NCBI GenBank assembly: GCA_009760855.2
Contig: WPIO01000001.1
Span: 9,856,001 to 9,920,000 of the forward strand
DNA: 64,000 nt
Direction: 5' to 3'
From: Cristatella mucedo
Lineage: Eukaryota; Bryozoa; Phylactolaemata; Cristatellidae
Each line of letters opens with the position of its first letter. Position 1 is the stretch's first letter. The notes below the pieces were generated by a model that was not told the DNA's origin, did not search any database, and was given only the letters and a program-made list of their open reading frames with translations. The position numbers were made by a program, and so were the translations under genes. Below, piece after piece: positions 1 through 18,018 of the stretch.

Positions 1-412
1 TAGTTTTTATAGAATAAGCTGAAAATAAAGTCAGTGTTTGGTGATAACTTTTTTTACATTTGATGCCAGCTTTGGTTACCTGTTTTCGTACAGACCTGTT
101 CCCAAGGCCAAATCAATAAAAGTGCTTTGGCCTTGGGTTGTCGTTGTGTAGTGGTATACGAGTTTTTGCTGTTTGCTTCTGGATTTTTAGCTTTCCCTTT
201 GTATGATTTATACAAAAATGCCTATATGAAGAAGTTGTTACTTCGTAACCTAAGGTAAGCCAGTTTAATTTTACAGGCTAATTTTTAGTTAAGCAATACT
301 GCTAAAGACTCGTGGCTAATGAGCTGACATGCCTGTGCGCTTATCGGATCTCAACGAATCTTAAGTAATTGTACAAGGACAGCTCTCAAGTTAGCCAGGA
401 TACGAGCCCTTG
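1..412. other. Intergenic, nothing recognised
   Basis: No coding exon, RNA gene or named repeat could be supported here. The sequence is of mixed composition with no long open frame. Confidence 0.5.
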
Positions 413-420
413 CCTTAGTG

Positions 421-592
421 CGACACGTGGGTCGCGACCCCTTTGTGGGTCGAACGACCCTTTTACAGGGGTTACCTAAGACCATCGGAAAACACGAATT
501 TCCACATTTTGCACACGATAATTATTTGGGGTAGCCACAGCATGAGTAACTGTATTAAAGCGTCGCGGCATTAGGAAGGTTTAGAGCCACTG
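421..592 (+). mobile_element. hAT-type non-autonomous element (MITE), 172 bp
   Basis: The element is bounded by an 8-bp direct repeat, ccttagtg, at 413-420 and 593-600, the target-duplication size of hAT transposons. A related uninterrupted sequence at 696-715 reads straight through the same site (ccttagtg then ggtacaac), so it serves as an empty site. Inside, two adjacent palindromes (gggtcgcgaccc and gggtcgaacgaccc) lie at about 430-465. The right end, read on the - strand, starts CAGTGGCTCTAAACC, which fits hAT termini. The left terminus is diverged. From memory, the body resembles hAT-derived elements common in fish and frog genomes; no search was run. Confidence 0.75.
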
Positions 593-800
593 CCTTAGTG
601 GGTACAACTAGAGCACCTAGGGCAGACCCGCCTAGCTCTGGTTAGAATGGCGCTTTGTGCAGACGACGTGGTTAGTGGGTGGACCGACTAGTGTGCTTGC
701 CTTAGTGGGTACAACTAGGTCACCTGTTGCAGATTCCTTGCTCAAGTTAGAATAGAGCCTTGTGCAGACGATGCAGTCAGGATGTACACCGACTAATGGG
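591..800 (+). repeat. Imperfect tandem duplication, about 107-bp unit
   Basis: Copy one begins tgccttagtgggtacaacta at 591 and copy two begins identically at 698. Both continue through a shared gtgcagacga segment and end near an accgactagtg/accgactaatg motif. A third, partial start (tgccttagtg) lies at 411, interrupted by the hAT element. No coding potential is seen. Confidence 0.7.
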
Positions 801-1225
801 CTTCAGTAGACAAAGAGCGCAAGGCCGGCAAGCCGACACAGGAGCCATCTAATAGGCCGCGCGGTGAAAATGAATAAGCCTGAGAACAGACACCGAGAGG
901 TGAGTAGGAGAAAATGACAGCTACGAAGTTACGAGTTCAGAAGTTCAAATGGGCGCGAATAAAACGGAGACGACTGACAGAGCTCGTGGCTGAAGCTTCA
1001 GTAGTTGATGCGAGAGACTACACTTCATGAGTTCGAACCTCCTGCTATGAACAGCTAAATGTTACTTAGACTGTGCAGTTGTGTTCTACCGGCTACTCAG
1101 TTTGCCGCTCATATCTTGTGCTGTAGCAGTGTCGGGACCACCGCTTGCGATTGCAGGCATAAGGTAGATTTATTATACTTGCACTTTAAGAGTTTGAATA
1201 GTTAACTTCGTGGGACCGGTGTTTG

Positions 1226-1350
1226 CAGGGGCAAAGGGCCAGGGCAAAGGGCCTGCGCCGGGGCAAAGGTCCGGGCAAGGGGCCTGCGCCGGGGCAAGGG
1301 GCCTGCGCCGGGGCAAGGGGCCTGCGCCGGGGCAAGGGGCCTGCGCCCTG
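1226..1350. repeat. GC-rich minisatellite, 19-bp unit
   Basis: About six to seven tandem units of ggggcaaggggcctgcgcc, the first two degenerate and the last four nearly identical. Open frames here are translations of the repeat (Pro/Arg/Ala-rich) and are not taken as genes. Confidence 0.85.
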
Positions 1351-1440
1351 CAAGTAACCGCAACTAATAGCCCACAATAAACTCGTTTTCGGCGCCCAGT
1401 TGGGCCTGCTTGTGTTTTTAACCGCACTACAGCGCAGCAT

Positions 1441-1532
1441 TGCATGGACCACCGGTAAAGCGCCGGGGGACCAAAAGCCTACAGCGCTGTAGTGCATGGA
1501 CCACCGGTAAAGCGTCGGGGGACCAAAAGCCT
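1441..1532 (+). repeat. 52-bp direct duplication
   Basis: A 40-bp block starting tgcatggaccaccggtaaag at 1441 recurs at 1493 with a single C/T difference. The 12-bp linkers also share a tacagcgc motif. Confidence 0.8.
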
Positions 1533-1617
1533 TTGCAATTACATAATTAAGGACTGGACTTTGAGACTTATTATTTTGACTTATTATTGAGACTTATTAC
1601 TTTTTAGACTTATTTTG

Positions 1618-1740
1618 GCTCCGGGGTAAGGTGCTTGCCTTTAATTACCAAGACCGTAGCTTGAGCCCTGCTGCATATGTAAAGCGCATGGACAGCGATT
1701 AAGTTATCTTAGGGTGCCGTACAAATTAATTTTAAATATT
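1618..1740 (+). mobile_element. SINE family A copy
   Basis: A tRNA-like head (gtaaggtgcttgcc as degenerate box A, agcttgagccc as degenerate box B) is followed by the LINE-like 3' tail: atgtaaagcgc, a purine/pyrimidine hairpin around ttaagttatctta, then gtacaaatt. The head is degenerate, so this is an old copy. Confidence 0.7.
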
Positions 1741-2950
1741 ATGTATAATCATTTATCAATGAGTTTAGAAGCCAGAGTCATATGTAAAGTCACTCTTAAG
1801 CTTTGAACAGTTTAGCTTTTATGACGTCTTTTTTTAAGATGAATGAAAAAGCAGCCTCTATCGTGGCATATTTATTGAGGCTGTTACAAAACAATCTGTT
1901 ATCAATTTACTTAAATAGTTATTGAAAGCCAAACCTTGCAGAGAGTCATTGTTGACATGCCACGATGAAAGCGGCCAGAGGTGATCATTAGAAAGCCGCT
2001 TTGCCCGACCTGTGATTAATCTAAAGGTACATCCAGACTAAATCATGCCAAGCAAAGTTAGTGGGCACAATACATGTAAGTTACTTAGCTTGCTTCCGAC
2101 TTGCCTTCCCGCGGCCCATTGTCAACCGTGCCCTTGCCGGTATGTCCACGTTGGCTGGCTGACGTGGGCAGCCCTGCTTGCTTCGGAATGCATTGCCGGC
2201 TGGCATTAATCACCCTAAGATGGCTAGGTCCGTACAATATAACGAATGACCTATACAAGGTCAGCAAGCAGCCAGTCCTCAAGGTGCTAGCCTCAGGGCC
2301 AGGCTGAATGACTAGAGCCGAGTTGTGTAGTCTGATCATTTGTGCATAATGTCATCCTCTGTGACTCTTGTAAGGACTGGACCTCATGTGATTTATGATT
2401 GGAGGAGCCAGCCACTGAAGTTCAGCTGGCTGTTTTGGTGTGATTGCCCAGAAGTTGAGCCTTTATGAACAGTTTGTAAGGTTTCTGCAGGCGACTTCCA
2501 GGATGTGTGTATTCCGATTGGCTTGTCGGAATACCTGCACGAGAACAGGCCACAATACACCTATTCTTCCCACCATGTTCTTTGTCTGTGTCTTGTGTGT
2601 GCTTATACTTGCTGAACCTGCCCAGATACTCACTTACCAATGTATATGCTTTCTTTCCAGCATATATAAAGTGCCTTCAGATGTCTTATTAGTGTAACTC
2701 GGGCCTATTTAGGTCAGCTAAGCAAGTAGTCCTGTTATGGACATTGCAAATGATTGGACACGGTTTAAATGAAATGCTGTCCACACACTGCCAGAGCTGA
2801 AAATAGAATGTGTGAGTTTTAGTATCATCATTTTGATCTGCCAAACTTTACGCGTGTACGCAGTACTTATTGAGACTTTTTTCTTCACAAGTTGTTTATT
2901 TTTCACTGCAACATTAGCAGGCACGTTGATGTATTCCATAAGGTTGGCTC
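1741..2950. other. Intergenic, no supported gene
   Basis: Several 60-85 codon open frames occur but overlap on both strands and lack splice context or family resemblance. I also looked here for upstream UHRF exons (PHD, Tudor) and found none. Confidence 0.5.
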
Positions 2951-2955
2951 GTGCT

Positions 2956-3354
2956 TGTGAGGGAACTTTACTCAGCAGTCCTCGAGCACTGGGCTGAGAC
3001 CCTTTGAAGGCTCAGACTGCCTAATTAGCTGCAGGCTCTCGAACGGTAGATGGGCAGACAATGACTCTTCTCTGTGGGGATCTGTGGGGACTACCACAAA
3101 CTGCTGCCAGCTATCGGCGGTTTGGAAGGAACAATGGCTCGACAGTGCAAAAACAATGCATGCATGGAATATAAGGGCTGCCGAAGTGGTACAGTGGGAG
3201 GAGAGAGCTCAATCCCTCGACACCAGCAGCCGTCTAGAGTGTATAGACTGGGCTTGGCCGGTGTGGTTTTTCAGAGTAAAGTTCTTGGTGTTGGAGCCAG
3301 CAGGCTTGTTGCTCGGTCGTACTACCCAGTCACACGGCAGGTCGTGCTGTCACG
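2956..3354 (+). mobile_element. Solo LTR (diverged copy)
   Basis: The element starts TGTGAGGGAAC and ends near CTGTCACG. It is flanked by the 5-bp direct repeat gtgct at 2951-2955 and 3355-3359. The body is a clear relative of the 440-bp element at 56276-56715, sharing cgagcactggg, ccacaaactgc, gcatggaatataagg and ggtgttggagccagcag in the same order. A 5-bp duplication and TG..CA-like ends fit an LTR of a Ty3/Gypsy or BEL-type retroelement. No internal gag/pol is present, so it is a solo LTR. The terminal CA has decayed. Confidence 0.75.
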
Positions 3355-3454
3355 GTGCTCTGTCTCTGATCATGAAGACGTTTGCTTTTCTCTAGAGCAA
3401 TAAATGCCGTCTCATCCAGTCTGGTGATCTCACAGCAGGAAGGGGTACAACTGG

Positions 3455-3658
<204 letters not shown>

Positions 3659-3659
3659 C

Positions 3660-4700
3660 TGTTACCGTGCTGTTGATCAGCTTGGCCAGGGGTCTGTGCA
3701 ATTATTCACACATCCACACTAATGCTTGCTAAGGAGATATACACTGTAGAATGGCGTAAATTTGATATTCTAGGACTCCAGAAACCTGGGTCGTTAAAAT
3801 CAGGCATCGATACTGTGCAGGCTGCCATATTCTTCATGCTGACCTCGTTCATGCCACGACAGTACTTGTGTCGTAATGTAATTGCAATATGTTTTGCTGA
3901 CTTGTTGTCCGGTGGACTATTAGTAGGCTTGATTTTGGCTACCGTTCTCAACCAGAATCCGGGCTAGGTTTATGACCGTAGAACATTTATTAGATGCAGA
4001 CAGTAGCATAGATTGATTGTGATTGGTAGGTACTAGTCTGACTTGCAGAGGTAAGCAGCTAAGTTCCAAAAAAAATCCGACTATGCTCTGAAACTTCATA
4101 TAAGATACCAAGCTTAACTTGCACAATACTTTTGTGTTCTGCTGCTCCTGGATGAGCAGGTAATTGGTCGCCTCCATGTGTGGTTGGTGTTATACTGCCA
4201 GCACACTAAAATAGTGTGGCGCACCGTTTGCAGACTCTACTTCCTGTGACCAACTAGTCAGGCACTCTCGATAGCTGCCCAGAGCACGATCAACATGAGC
4301 CAGTAGTTCTGATGGGCCTGCTTGGCCAGCATAGAAGCCAGCCCTAGGCAGCGAGCTCTTGCGGATCTATAGCCACTGTCATCGTGCTGCGTCGCTCCCA
4401 CTAGTGGAGTATCATGTCGAGCCATGGCTGGTCATACCTCCTCAGAGGTGAAGGTATCCTCTTAGGTGCTGCCTCTGAGCCATCTGAAGAAATCGGCTCA
4501 TTGCTGAGACGTAAAGGCTTTTGCCACTGATTGCAGAGCCTTAACGTACCTGCCGTGAACTAGGAGCAACAACACTTCTGCGGCACCACCGAGGAATGTT
4601 GCATTCACTTTCTAAATCGATTTTGTTGATTCGTTGGCATACAACAGTGAGTGTGCACTTATAAAGTAGCCTTTACATTTCTACCTGCAACAGTTTTTTA
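3660..4700. other. Intergenic, nothing recognised
   Basis: No exon or repeat could be supported. Short open frames of about 80 codons on both strands overlap each other. Confidence 0.5.
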
Positions 4701-4707
4701 TCTGTCA

Positions 4708-4800
4708 AAGAATAATAATAATAATACATCGGTTTCAGCGCCCTCAGAGAACTCAATCTCTGTCTAGGTACTTCGCATTTGCTGAGCATATACTTGTATC
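4708..4800 (-). mobile_element. LINE 3' tail, reverse orientation
   Basis: (AAT)n followed by cagcgccctcagagaactca and atctctgtctaggtac: the reverse complement of the family's 3' hairpin and (ATT)n end. Only the terminal region is present. Confidence 0.75.
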
Positions 4801-5232
4801 TTTATGGCAGTGGCGAGGACCTTTGCACAGCCGGGAATGGTACCGGTGTTATAGATGGGAAGTAATAATGTAATCATGTTGTACAACTTAAATAAAATTG
4901 ACACATTGAATGCAAGTATGAATTAAAAACATGGGAAATGTTAATCCTGTTGCTGAAATATTGATGCCAGTACACGTATAGCAACCGATCTTTGTGGCGA
5001 CTATGATTAAAATGAAGATGGAGGAAGTCACTGATTCCATTTATAGGAAGTGTAGGAAGGATTGTTCTTCAGACAGGGTGTTTTACATAAGCATTGCCCT
5101 TTTTATTTTTCTGTAAACATTTTTGATAGTTCAACAGCAAACTTTATTCTTATGGGTCTGGGCAAGGTATGTAATTATTTTCACAATGATGATACGTCGA
5201 CATTGCTTTGACCCTGGCATGAATGTTTTCAG

Positions 5233-11463
<6,231 letters not shown>

Positions 11464-11724
11464 GCTGGATAACCGTGCTACGTGCTAGTTTTTAACCCGA
11501 TTGTTGATTCTCTTGCAGTAAGTTTAAAGCACCTGGGTAGAGATTTAGTTATCTCAGGGTCCTATACAAAAAACCTATTATTACCACGAGCAGCTCACTG
11601 CAGCTTGTGGAATCACTTCGCTGAGTCATGGTAGTTTCGTCACGGAAGAAAATGCTGCACCATCTTGCGGCTTGATGGAAGTGTGCCATCTTGCCACGTA
11701 CCGGACTTGCTCGCTTTAATTAGT

Positions 11725-11905
11725 AGAGATTATTGCATTGACCTCAAGGTTCTCTCACTCACTTTAGTGTATGCTTATGCGTCTCGAGACTGTGAATGTT
11801 ATCACTAAGCAAATGTCATGCTTCCTTTGCAAAATTTCTTAAGTACCAAGAGAGATTTAGTACTCTTAGGTGCTATGTAAATGTCTCGTTATAATTCTTG
11901 TTATT
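11725..11905 (+). mobile_element. LINE 3' fragment
   Basis: Starts with gacctcaaggttctctcac (equivalent to the DFKVLS codons of other copies), jumps to the 3' end (ccaagagagatttagtactc, gctatgtaaatg). It carries an internal deletion of most of the terminal coding part. Confidence 0.8.
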
Positions 11906-12299
11906 ACTAATTTGCTCACACGAGCCGGCTCAGGCACACCGTCCGTTTGCTTAGTGGGGCCCTGGAAAGGTCAAAATAGATATGAGAGAAAATCCCTATG
12001 TATGCATCTTTGGTTTGGATTAATTCTCGTAGCGTATTAATTCAAGTTGTACATTGTTCTGATCCCTCCTTTTCCTTGGGTGTCTTATAGGATCTGCCGA
12101 CCCCCACTTATGGAGAGAATTGTCAGGCAATGCTGCCGTCAGGATTCGAAGCTGGACCAATATAGAATCCATAGTATAGAATTGTTAAACTTCTAGTTTC
12201 ACACTTTCATATGAAAATCTTGTCCGGCCCGAAACCCGAGAAAATGATTGTTATAATGTCAGTGACTGATAATCCTTTGCTAACAGCAAAATGATAGCA

Positions 12300-12560
12300 G
12301 CATAAAAGTTCTGCCTCTGGAATTGAACTCGTGCCCACATCGGCATTCGGCAATTGTTACTATCTTAGCAGACCTGTACATATGACTAGGGCCTACGATG
12401 AAAGAGAACGACATCATGTTAAAATTATTGATAGAATCTCACTTGCCGTAAAGTTGGAGCCGTTGGTAGACCCTTGCAAGGTACTGATGCCACCACTGAT
12501 GCACGTCAAGTTAGGCCTCATCGAGCAACTTTTCGAGTCCGAGTAAGACCGGTGATACTT
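12300..12560 (+). other. Decayed ORF, possible transposon-derived protein fragment
   Basis: An open frame ending at 12546 contains CKVLMPPLMHVKLGLIEQLF. A PPLHIKLGL-like motif is something I recall from transposon-associated uncharacterised proteins in arthropods, cnidarians and other invertebrates. The flanks do not extend the similarity. The assignment rests on memory of one motif and is weak. Confidence 0.3.
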
Positions 12561-12599
12561 AAGTTTGGAATTGACATTGTCTCCTCAAATGAGAATGAG

Positions 12600-14440
12600 T
12601 CTTCATGCTTTTAATGTTAATATAAAGAATGTCGCTAGGAGACTGACCATAAATTAAGTTGCAGATGAATGGGTTGCTCCCGGCTAGTTAACAGGAATAA
12701 ACCAGCGACTTGGACAATTTGAGCCCAAAATTGCAATGATCTACATGGTTAAGTCTCATAGATGTTTCTAAAAAAATATCAGATCGGACTCTTTACGGCC
12801 AGATTATTTGGCGACAGGCAATGCAATTGCATCTTCTTTGATCTGTATAAATGTCTGATTTAAATAATAGGTGTGCTCGAGGTGTATCAAGACTTAACTG
12901 TTTCAAATGCATGCAGTGCCTGTGGTGCCGGTTTCAGGGACGACTTTTTTTTTAGAAAATAAAATGCTACCCTCATTTCACATTACTCGTAGCTTCTTAT
13001 TCGTTCAGGATTTCAATCGTGTGAAAAAGCCCAAACGACTTTAGCATGCGATCTAGCATACATTATTAAGCAGTCTTTTCTTTTCAAAGTTATGTAAAGC
13101 TTTACAACCTTTTTTTCTTCTTTATCAGCTGATACAACTGCCTTATCAGTAGCTTAGAAGAATACAGAAATAATTCGAAAAGAAATTAGCTATTTATTAA
13201 TCGCCGTCCTCAAAACAGAGCAAACATAATTAAAACCGCTAATTCATGTAGAAAATGGCTTTATCTGCCCATACTGAATTTGGCTATATAACCGGGTGTC
13301 ATCTCGCTAATGCATCTGGCACTCTGCCTTTATTACCTAAAGGAAATTTCGAAATTAGACATAGAAGGTAATTTAGTGAATAATTACAGGTTGACGTAGA
13401 TAGTGCGAACTGCTAATAACTGTTCTTCCACTAAAACGGATGGATGGCTTTAATTGGGAATTTGCAGCTGGTATTGAAAGAAAATTACTTTCATGTTAGT
13501 TGTTATGTTTCTTACTGTATTATAACAACTAACATTGTGAATGTGCTTGCAGGAGTGCAATCGTGCGGTGGGCTAGCATCAGCACAAAACATATCCCGAA
13601 CATGAGCACGCGATGGTACTCTGGTGACACGGAAAGTGTGCTTATTTTTGTGCTGAATCGTTTTTAGACTTCTTAGTCTTTAAATGTGTCCGGTTTGCAT
13701 CTAGTCTGCCTAGTTAGATTGCCAAGCCTGGCAGCCTGTTGCTACATGAGCAATTTATGTAGAACAGTGCTCTGTATTTTGCTAAGGAGCAAAGCACATT
13801 GCTTCAGCATGTAGCACTTTTTTACGCATAACAAGCATCTGACAGTTTCTGCGACTTTATTATGCTTGGTCACTCGTAATACTAATAAACATATTATGTG
13901 ATTACTTACCGCCATGTTTTAAATTTGTTAAAGTCACCCGTGTTCTGCGGGATTAATGAGTGAAGGACTGTCAGCTAGCATATATGTTTTTAGTTATAAT
14001 CATAGCAATAGCAGCACAAGACAGCTAGAAATAATGTGGCAGGCAATAATGAGTAGGCAGCGCGAGGGAAGATGCAAAATTGTGAAGCTAACTAGTTTCA
14101 CAGTCGATGACCTACAGAGCAAAAGATTATGTGGCCAAGAACTGTCATATGAAGAATGGGACAGCTAATTTATTGTTCTAATAGTGCCCAAGGATTGCTG
14201 CAGCAGTTCTGCTAGGTTTGAATAAATAAGTGATATGTAAAGAGCAGCTGGTTTTTATAGCTGTTTTATATCCATTTTCAGCAGATGAGCCTTGTTATTA
14301 GCTTTAACCAGCTTACTATCTGCTGGCAATAAAGAATTACTGCAAGCGACCGAGATCTTGAAGTGCGAGCATATATATTTTCGCGGGTCTAAGGCCCAAC
14401 CGCAGAGCCTCGGTGGTTTTTTAGCACTGACCCCATACTG
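12600..14440. other. Intergenic, AT-rich, nothing recognised
   Basis: One 70-codon open frame (13956-14168, +) has no family resemblance or splice context. No repeat family was recognised. If a RING exon of the UHRF-like gene existed downstream it could lie here, but I saw no C3HC4 pattern. Confidence 0.45.
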
Positions 14441-14464
14441 AGTTAAAGTAGCCTAGCCATGAGA

Positions 14465-14496
14465 AAACAAGAGAGCTGGTGCATATGTAAAGTACC

Positions 14497-14586
<90 letters not shown>

Positions 14587-14635
14587 TTTAAGTTCTCTGA
14601 TGGCGCTATGCAAATGAATTATTATTATTATTAAG
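14465..14635 (+). mobile_element. LINE/SINE 3' tail with (GA)n expansion at 14499-14586
   Basis: The tail starts gcatatgtaaagtacctaga, expands into about 44 GA units at the purine arm of the hairpin, then resumes with tttaagttctctgatggcgc, gctatgcaaatg and (ATT)n. The microsatellite therefore grew inside the retroelement tail. Confidence 0.85.
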
Positions 14636-14899
14636 ATCTTCAAAGAGCGCTTCGATTACTTGTTCTTAATGCTAGTTATTGAACACAATGACGTGGTGCT
14701 GTTGATGCAGTCCTCTGATAAACCTAGAACGCCAAGCAATCATAAAGACCACGTCTAAATTCCGAGCGTTCGACCACGATCGCGCTACGGCACTTCGATT
14801 AGAGAATGCTAAGTCATTCCAGCCGAATGAATAGGGTTTTCCTGTAACCAGCTGAGTTGTGTCGTTAGTTTAAGGATATTACCTATATCCGAGACCGAA

Positions 14900-15010
14900 T
14901 GTCTTAGCTTAAAAGAATGGTGCCCTCACCTCTGAGTCCAGGGTTTGAGTCCTGCAGCAGCTAATTCTATAAAGCGGTAGCGATATCAGCCGAGGCGCTT
15001 CTGCCTCTAT
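14900..15010 (+). mobile_element. SINE family B copy
   Basis: Box B-like agggtttgagtcctgcagca, then the family B middle (agcggtagcgatatcagccg) and a short tail ending cttctgcctctatagtg. It resembles the copies at 26.98 and 50.69 kb. Confidence 0.6.
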
Positions 15011-15270
15011 AGTGAAGGAGTTGAAGCAGCTGATCTTGACTTTTTAGATTCACTCTGTAAGGCTAGCGCTAAGGTAAAAAACCGCCACTTCAATGGTAAA
15101 AACACCTGGGTATCATCGGAATAAAAGTGACACCAGTCTCCGCTAGGCCGAATTCTTTTGGAGAACAGTAACGCGCCGAGGATACAAGAGGAATACAGGG
15201 TGGAGCTTTTAGAACTGAAGAAGCGATGAATCTGCTGGATGAGGCCTGATCTCTGCACGACACAAGCTGG
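15000..15270 (-). mobile_element. LINE reverse-transcriptase core remnant
   Basis: The - strand frame reads ILGALLFSKRI and HFYSDDTQVF, a decayed form of the RT signatures G-PLLFS and YADD. Flanking frames are broken. Confidence 0.8.
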
Positions 15271-15984
15271 ACGTGACTTGGCATATAGGGCTAGAATCCC
15301 AGGGCCGCTTCAACCAGACCGATTGTTGCTTTCAATCACTCAAGCAGGATCGCATAATCTATTGTCTCAAAAGCTGCCGAAAGATCTAGTAGGACCAAGG
15401 CAGTACTATAGCTACAATTATTGCTATATGGATATCATTAGCCACCGGGGATGAGTGCGGTTTTCCGTGCAATAGTGTCTCTTTAATTCCGATTGGAAAT
15501 TCTTCAGATACAGGCTTATATGTTTCTCAGGCATTTGTGCTTCTCGGGTTATTTAATGACAACAAAAGACGACGGTAGTCCGGGGGTAGCACCCAAGTTA
15601 GTCCTATTAGCCTTCAGTCACTAATAAAAAATTCTAGTGTCGAGACAACATCTTGTGGACTTGGGCCAGTGAACAGGAAGCTGAGCAGCGTAGATGGAGC
15701 CGGCCTCAGTAAGCACCAGGCTTCCGTATAGAACTCTCTAAAAAAACTATTACGCGAATAATTGGTTCAAAAATATTGAAGGTGTCATCAGGCTAACACA
15801 GAGACTTTGTCGGTCTTCGGGGTTCGAGAGGGAAAACGTGACAGTTTGATTATAAGCAACAATCTGTCGCCTAAGTGTGGACATCGAAGCGAACCGTTTT
15901 GCTCCTCCGGTAAGCTACGCAAACCTACCACGTTGGCTGTCTGTCTGATATTATACATAATTTTTTCGAGAAACTGCACCTGTA

Positions 15985-16740
15985 GGGATTGGTATATAAT
16001 AATAATAGCTTTTGTAGATATCCCTAAGAAAACTAAATCTCGAATCCATGCGCTTTACAAACCGCTAGAAAACGAATAACCAAGGGTTAATTACATGCAA
16101 GATGTCGAGCTTAGACAACTATGCAAAAAGATACAAGAGGACATTCAAGAGCGCTGGTTAGTAGAGCCTCCGAGTTTAGAACATGCACCGAATCATGCTC
16201 AAATAAGCAGGACAGCTCACACGAACAAAAAGAGAAGTTCGCTCATGAAGGAAAAGCTGAGCGGAACAGATGCATCTTCAGCTTTGAGTCGCACAAGTGA
16301 TGCAAAATCTATATAGACATAAATAATGGTGGTGAGATAAGCCGCAAGCGAGTCCCAGACTTTCAGCACACCCGAACGAACTGAATGCCAGATTGTCGAG
16401 AGATTTAATTTTGTCAGAGGAATGTAGGGATGACCGGAAGTCAGGGAGCAGGTGGAGAAGCGAGGTTGTCAGACAGGTCGGCTGGCTCAAGAGAGTGAAG
16501 CGACCTGTAGGACAAACAGAATATTTCGAAGTCCCTTTGATGCTTAATAGGAAGTGACTGTAGCTCAGTCAAAAGCGGTGCGTTGTGGCAGCTAAGCCGT
16601 TGACGACAGATCAGATAAGCTTCTGATGTGTGCACCAGTTGCAACGGATTAAGGACACGTGCCGGCAGGACTGAATACAGGGGATTGTGTAAGGCAATCT
16701 GACAACTGCATTAATCTAGGCTCGATGTCGCAATTGCGTG
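15985..16740 (-). mobile_element. LINE 3' fragment
   Basis: - strand remnants LICRQRLSCHNAPLLTELQ and KSLDNLAFSSFGCAESLGL correspond to the RT C-terminus. The tail is at 15990-16075 (tataataataat, ctaaatctcgaatccatgcg). Several frameshifts are present. Confidence 0.8.
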
Positions 16741-17589
16741 AACTAGTTTGGTTGTCATTCTCTTGTTTCAGCAGGCCCGGGATTCGATATTGTTCCTCGG
16801 CTAAAAGTTGGACGACTTGAACGAGGAGGCAATTCTCTCGTCTGATGACTAATCCTTCAGGAACAGCATGCCCAGATTACTTGCAGACGTTAGTGGAATG
16901 TGGCTAAATCTTCCAACTTAGGCGTGCCTATATTGCTATCAAAAGATCGCTGAGGCGGAGCACTTATCCAATTGATCCACTCCGGGTTCTCCACAATCCG
17001 ATCCGAAAATGAGAAAAGAGCAGAAATTGGACCGATGCTAAAATCAGCGAAGATTGCATCTACAAGGCTAATTTACTCGCTCCGCCCTTGATTGCAAACT
17101 ATTGATTTGCACAATTCCCCGGCGTTACACAGGCCGCTCTCAATCCATAGCGAGGGGCGGTTACGGTGGCTCTGGTTTTCTTTGGGTACAAGGACGAATG
17201 GAAGTTGGTATTGAGGCTAAAGCCTCCAAGGGTCTGGCTGATGGGGTGGAGCCAATCTGGCCCAAGCAAAGTCACAGCCGCTCAAGTGCCCCTTTGCCGA
17301 GAATCCCCCCTTTAGCTATTATCTCGGGAGCCAGGTACCTCATACCTAGCGTACTAAAATTTGGAATGAAAAACTTCTATAAAAGCAGAATTCAAAGAGA
17401 TTGCGTCAACCTTTCGTCATGCCGCAGAGTCGAGATTTTACCACCATATCTAATCCTGGCCACGCCCTCGTTTGGATGCCCGAATTCCGACTCAGGCAGC
17501 CGCAACCTCTTACATTGGACGTCGAATAGCGCGAACAAAGCGATCCGAGGTGGACCCGATATAGCTATACAGCTACAGAGAACGCCGTA

Positions 17590-18018
17590 GAGGCGACCGT
17601 GATAGAATAGTGAGCACCCACTGCCGAAGACGTGAGGAAAGCCGGCGGCGATCGATCGCCACCGGCAGCCCCGTGCAGCTCGTGGTGGCTGCAGTTGAGA
17701 ATTGATGCATTTCGCCTGGCTATACAGTCGAGTCGGAAATCTCGGTATGGAAAAATGGGTCGTCTCTCGGCCATCTTTGGGGCTGCTCTGGCTTGCACGG
17801 CTCGGAGAATGCACGCAGCCAGTGCTCTGTCCGTGAACTCTTCGATCGAGCTCCACCTATCAGCGTGGGCTGCGAGAGCAAACAATCGGGCGTCGATAGA
17901 ACAGGTGGCGACGAGCAATTTGCAAGTCGACTCGGCAGTCCTACGGGATCGAATTGGCGGCGAGCTACTGGTTGGTTACACGTCTCAGTGCATCGGCGCA
18001 TCAAAGCCTCAGCCTAGG
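17590..18018 (+). promoter_or_regulatory. Probable TMIE promoter / 5'UTR region, CpG-rich
   Basis: The segment directly before the TMIE start is visibly richer in GC and CpG than its flanks (for example gccggcggcgatcgatcgcc near 17640). The TMIE frame stays open upstream to 17632, but the translation lacks resemblance to any family and the signal peptide starts at 18019, so this is read as 5' flank. No TATA box was identified with confidence. Confidence 0.35.

Noticed and set aside
17102-17856. Overlapping 154-162 codon open frames on both strands
   Set aside because: Mutually antisense, in a GC-rich stretch before TMIE, with no family features.
17632-18018. Longer N-terminus for TMIE
   Set aside because: The frame is open, but a typical signal peptide begins at 18019 and the upstream translation has no similarity to TMIE.
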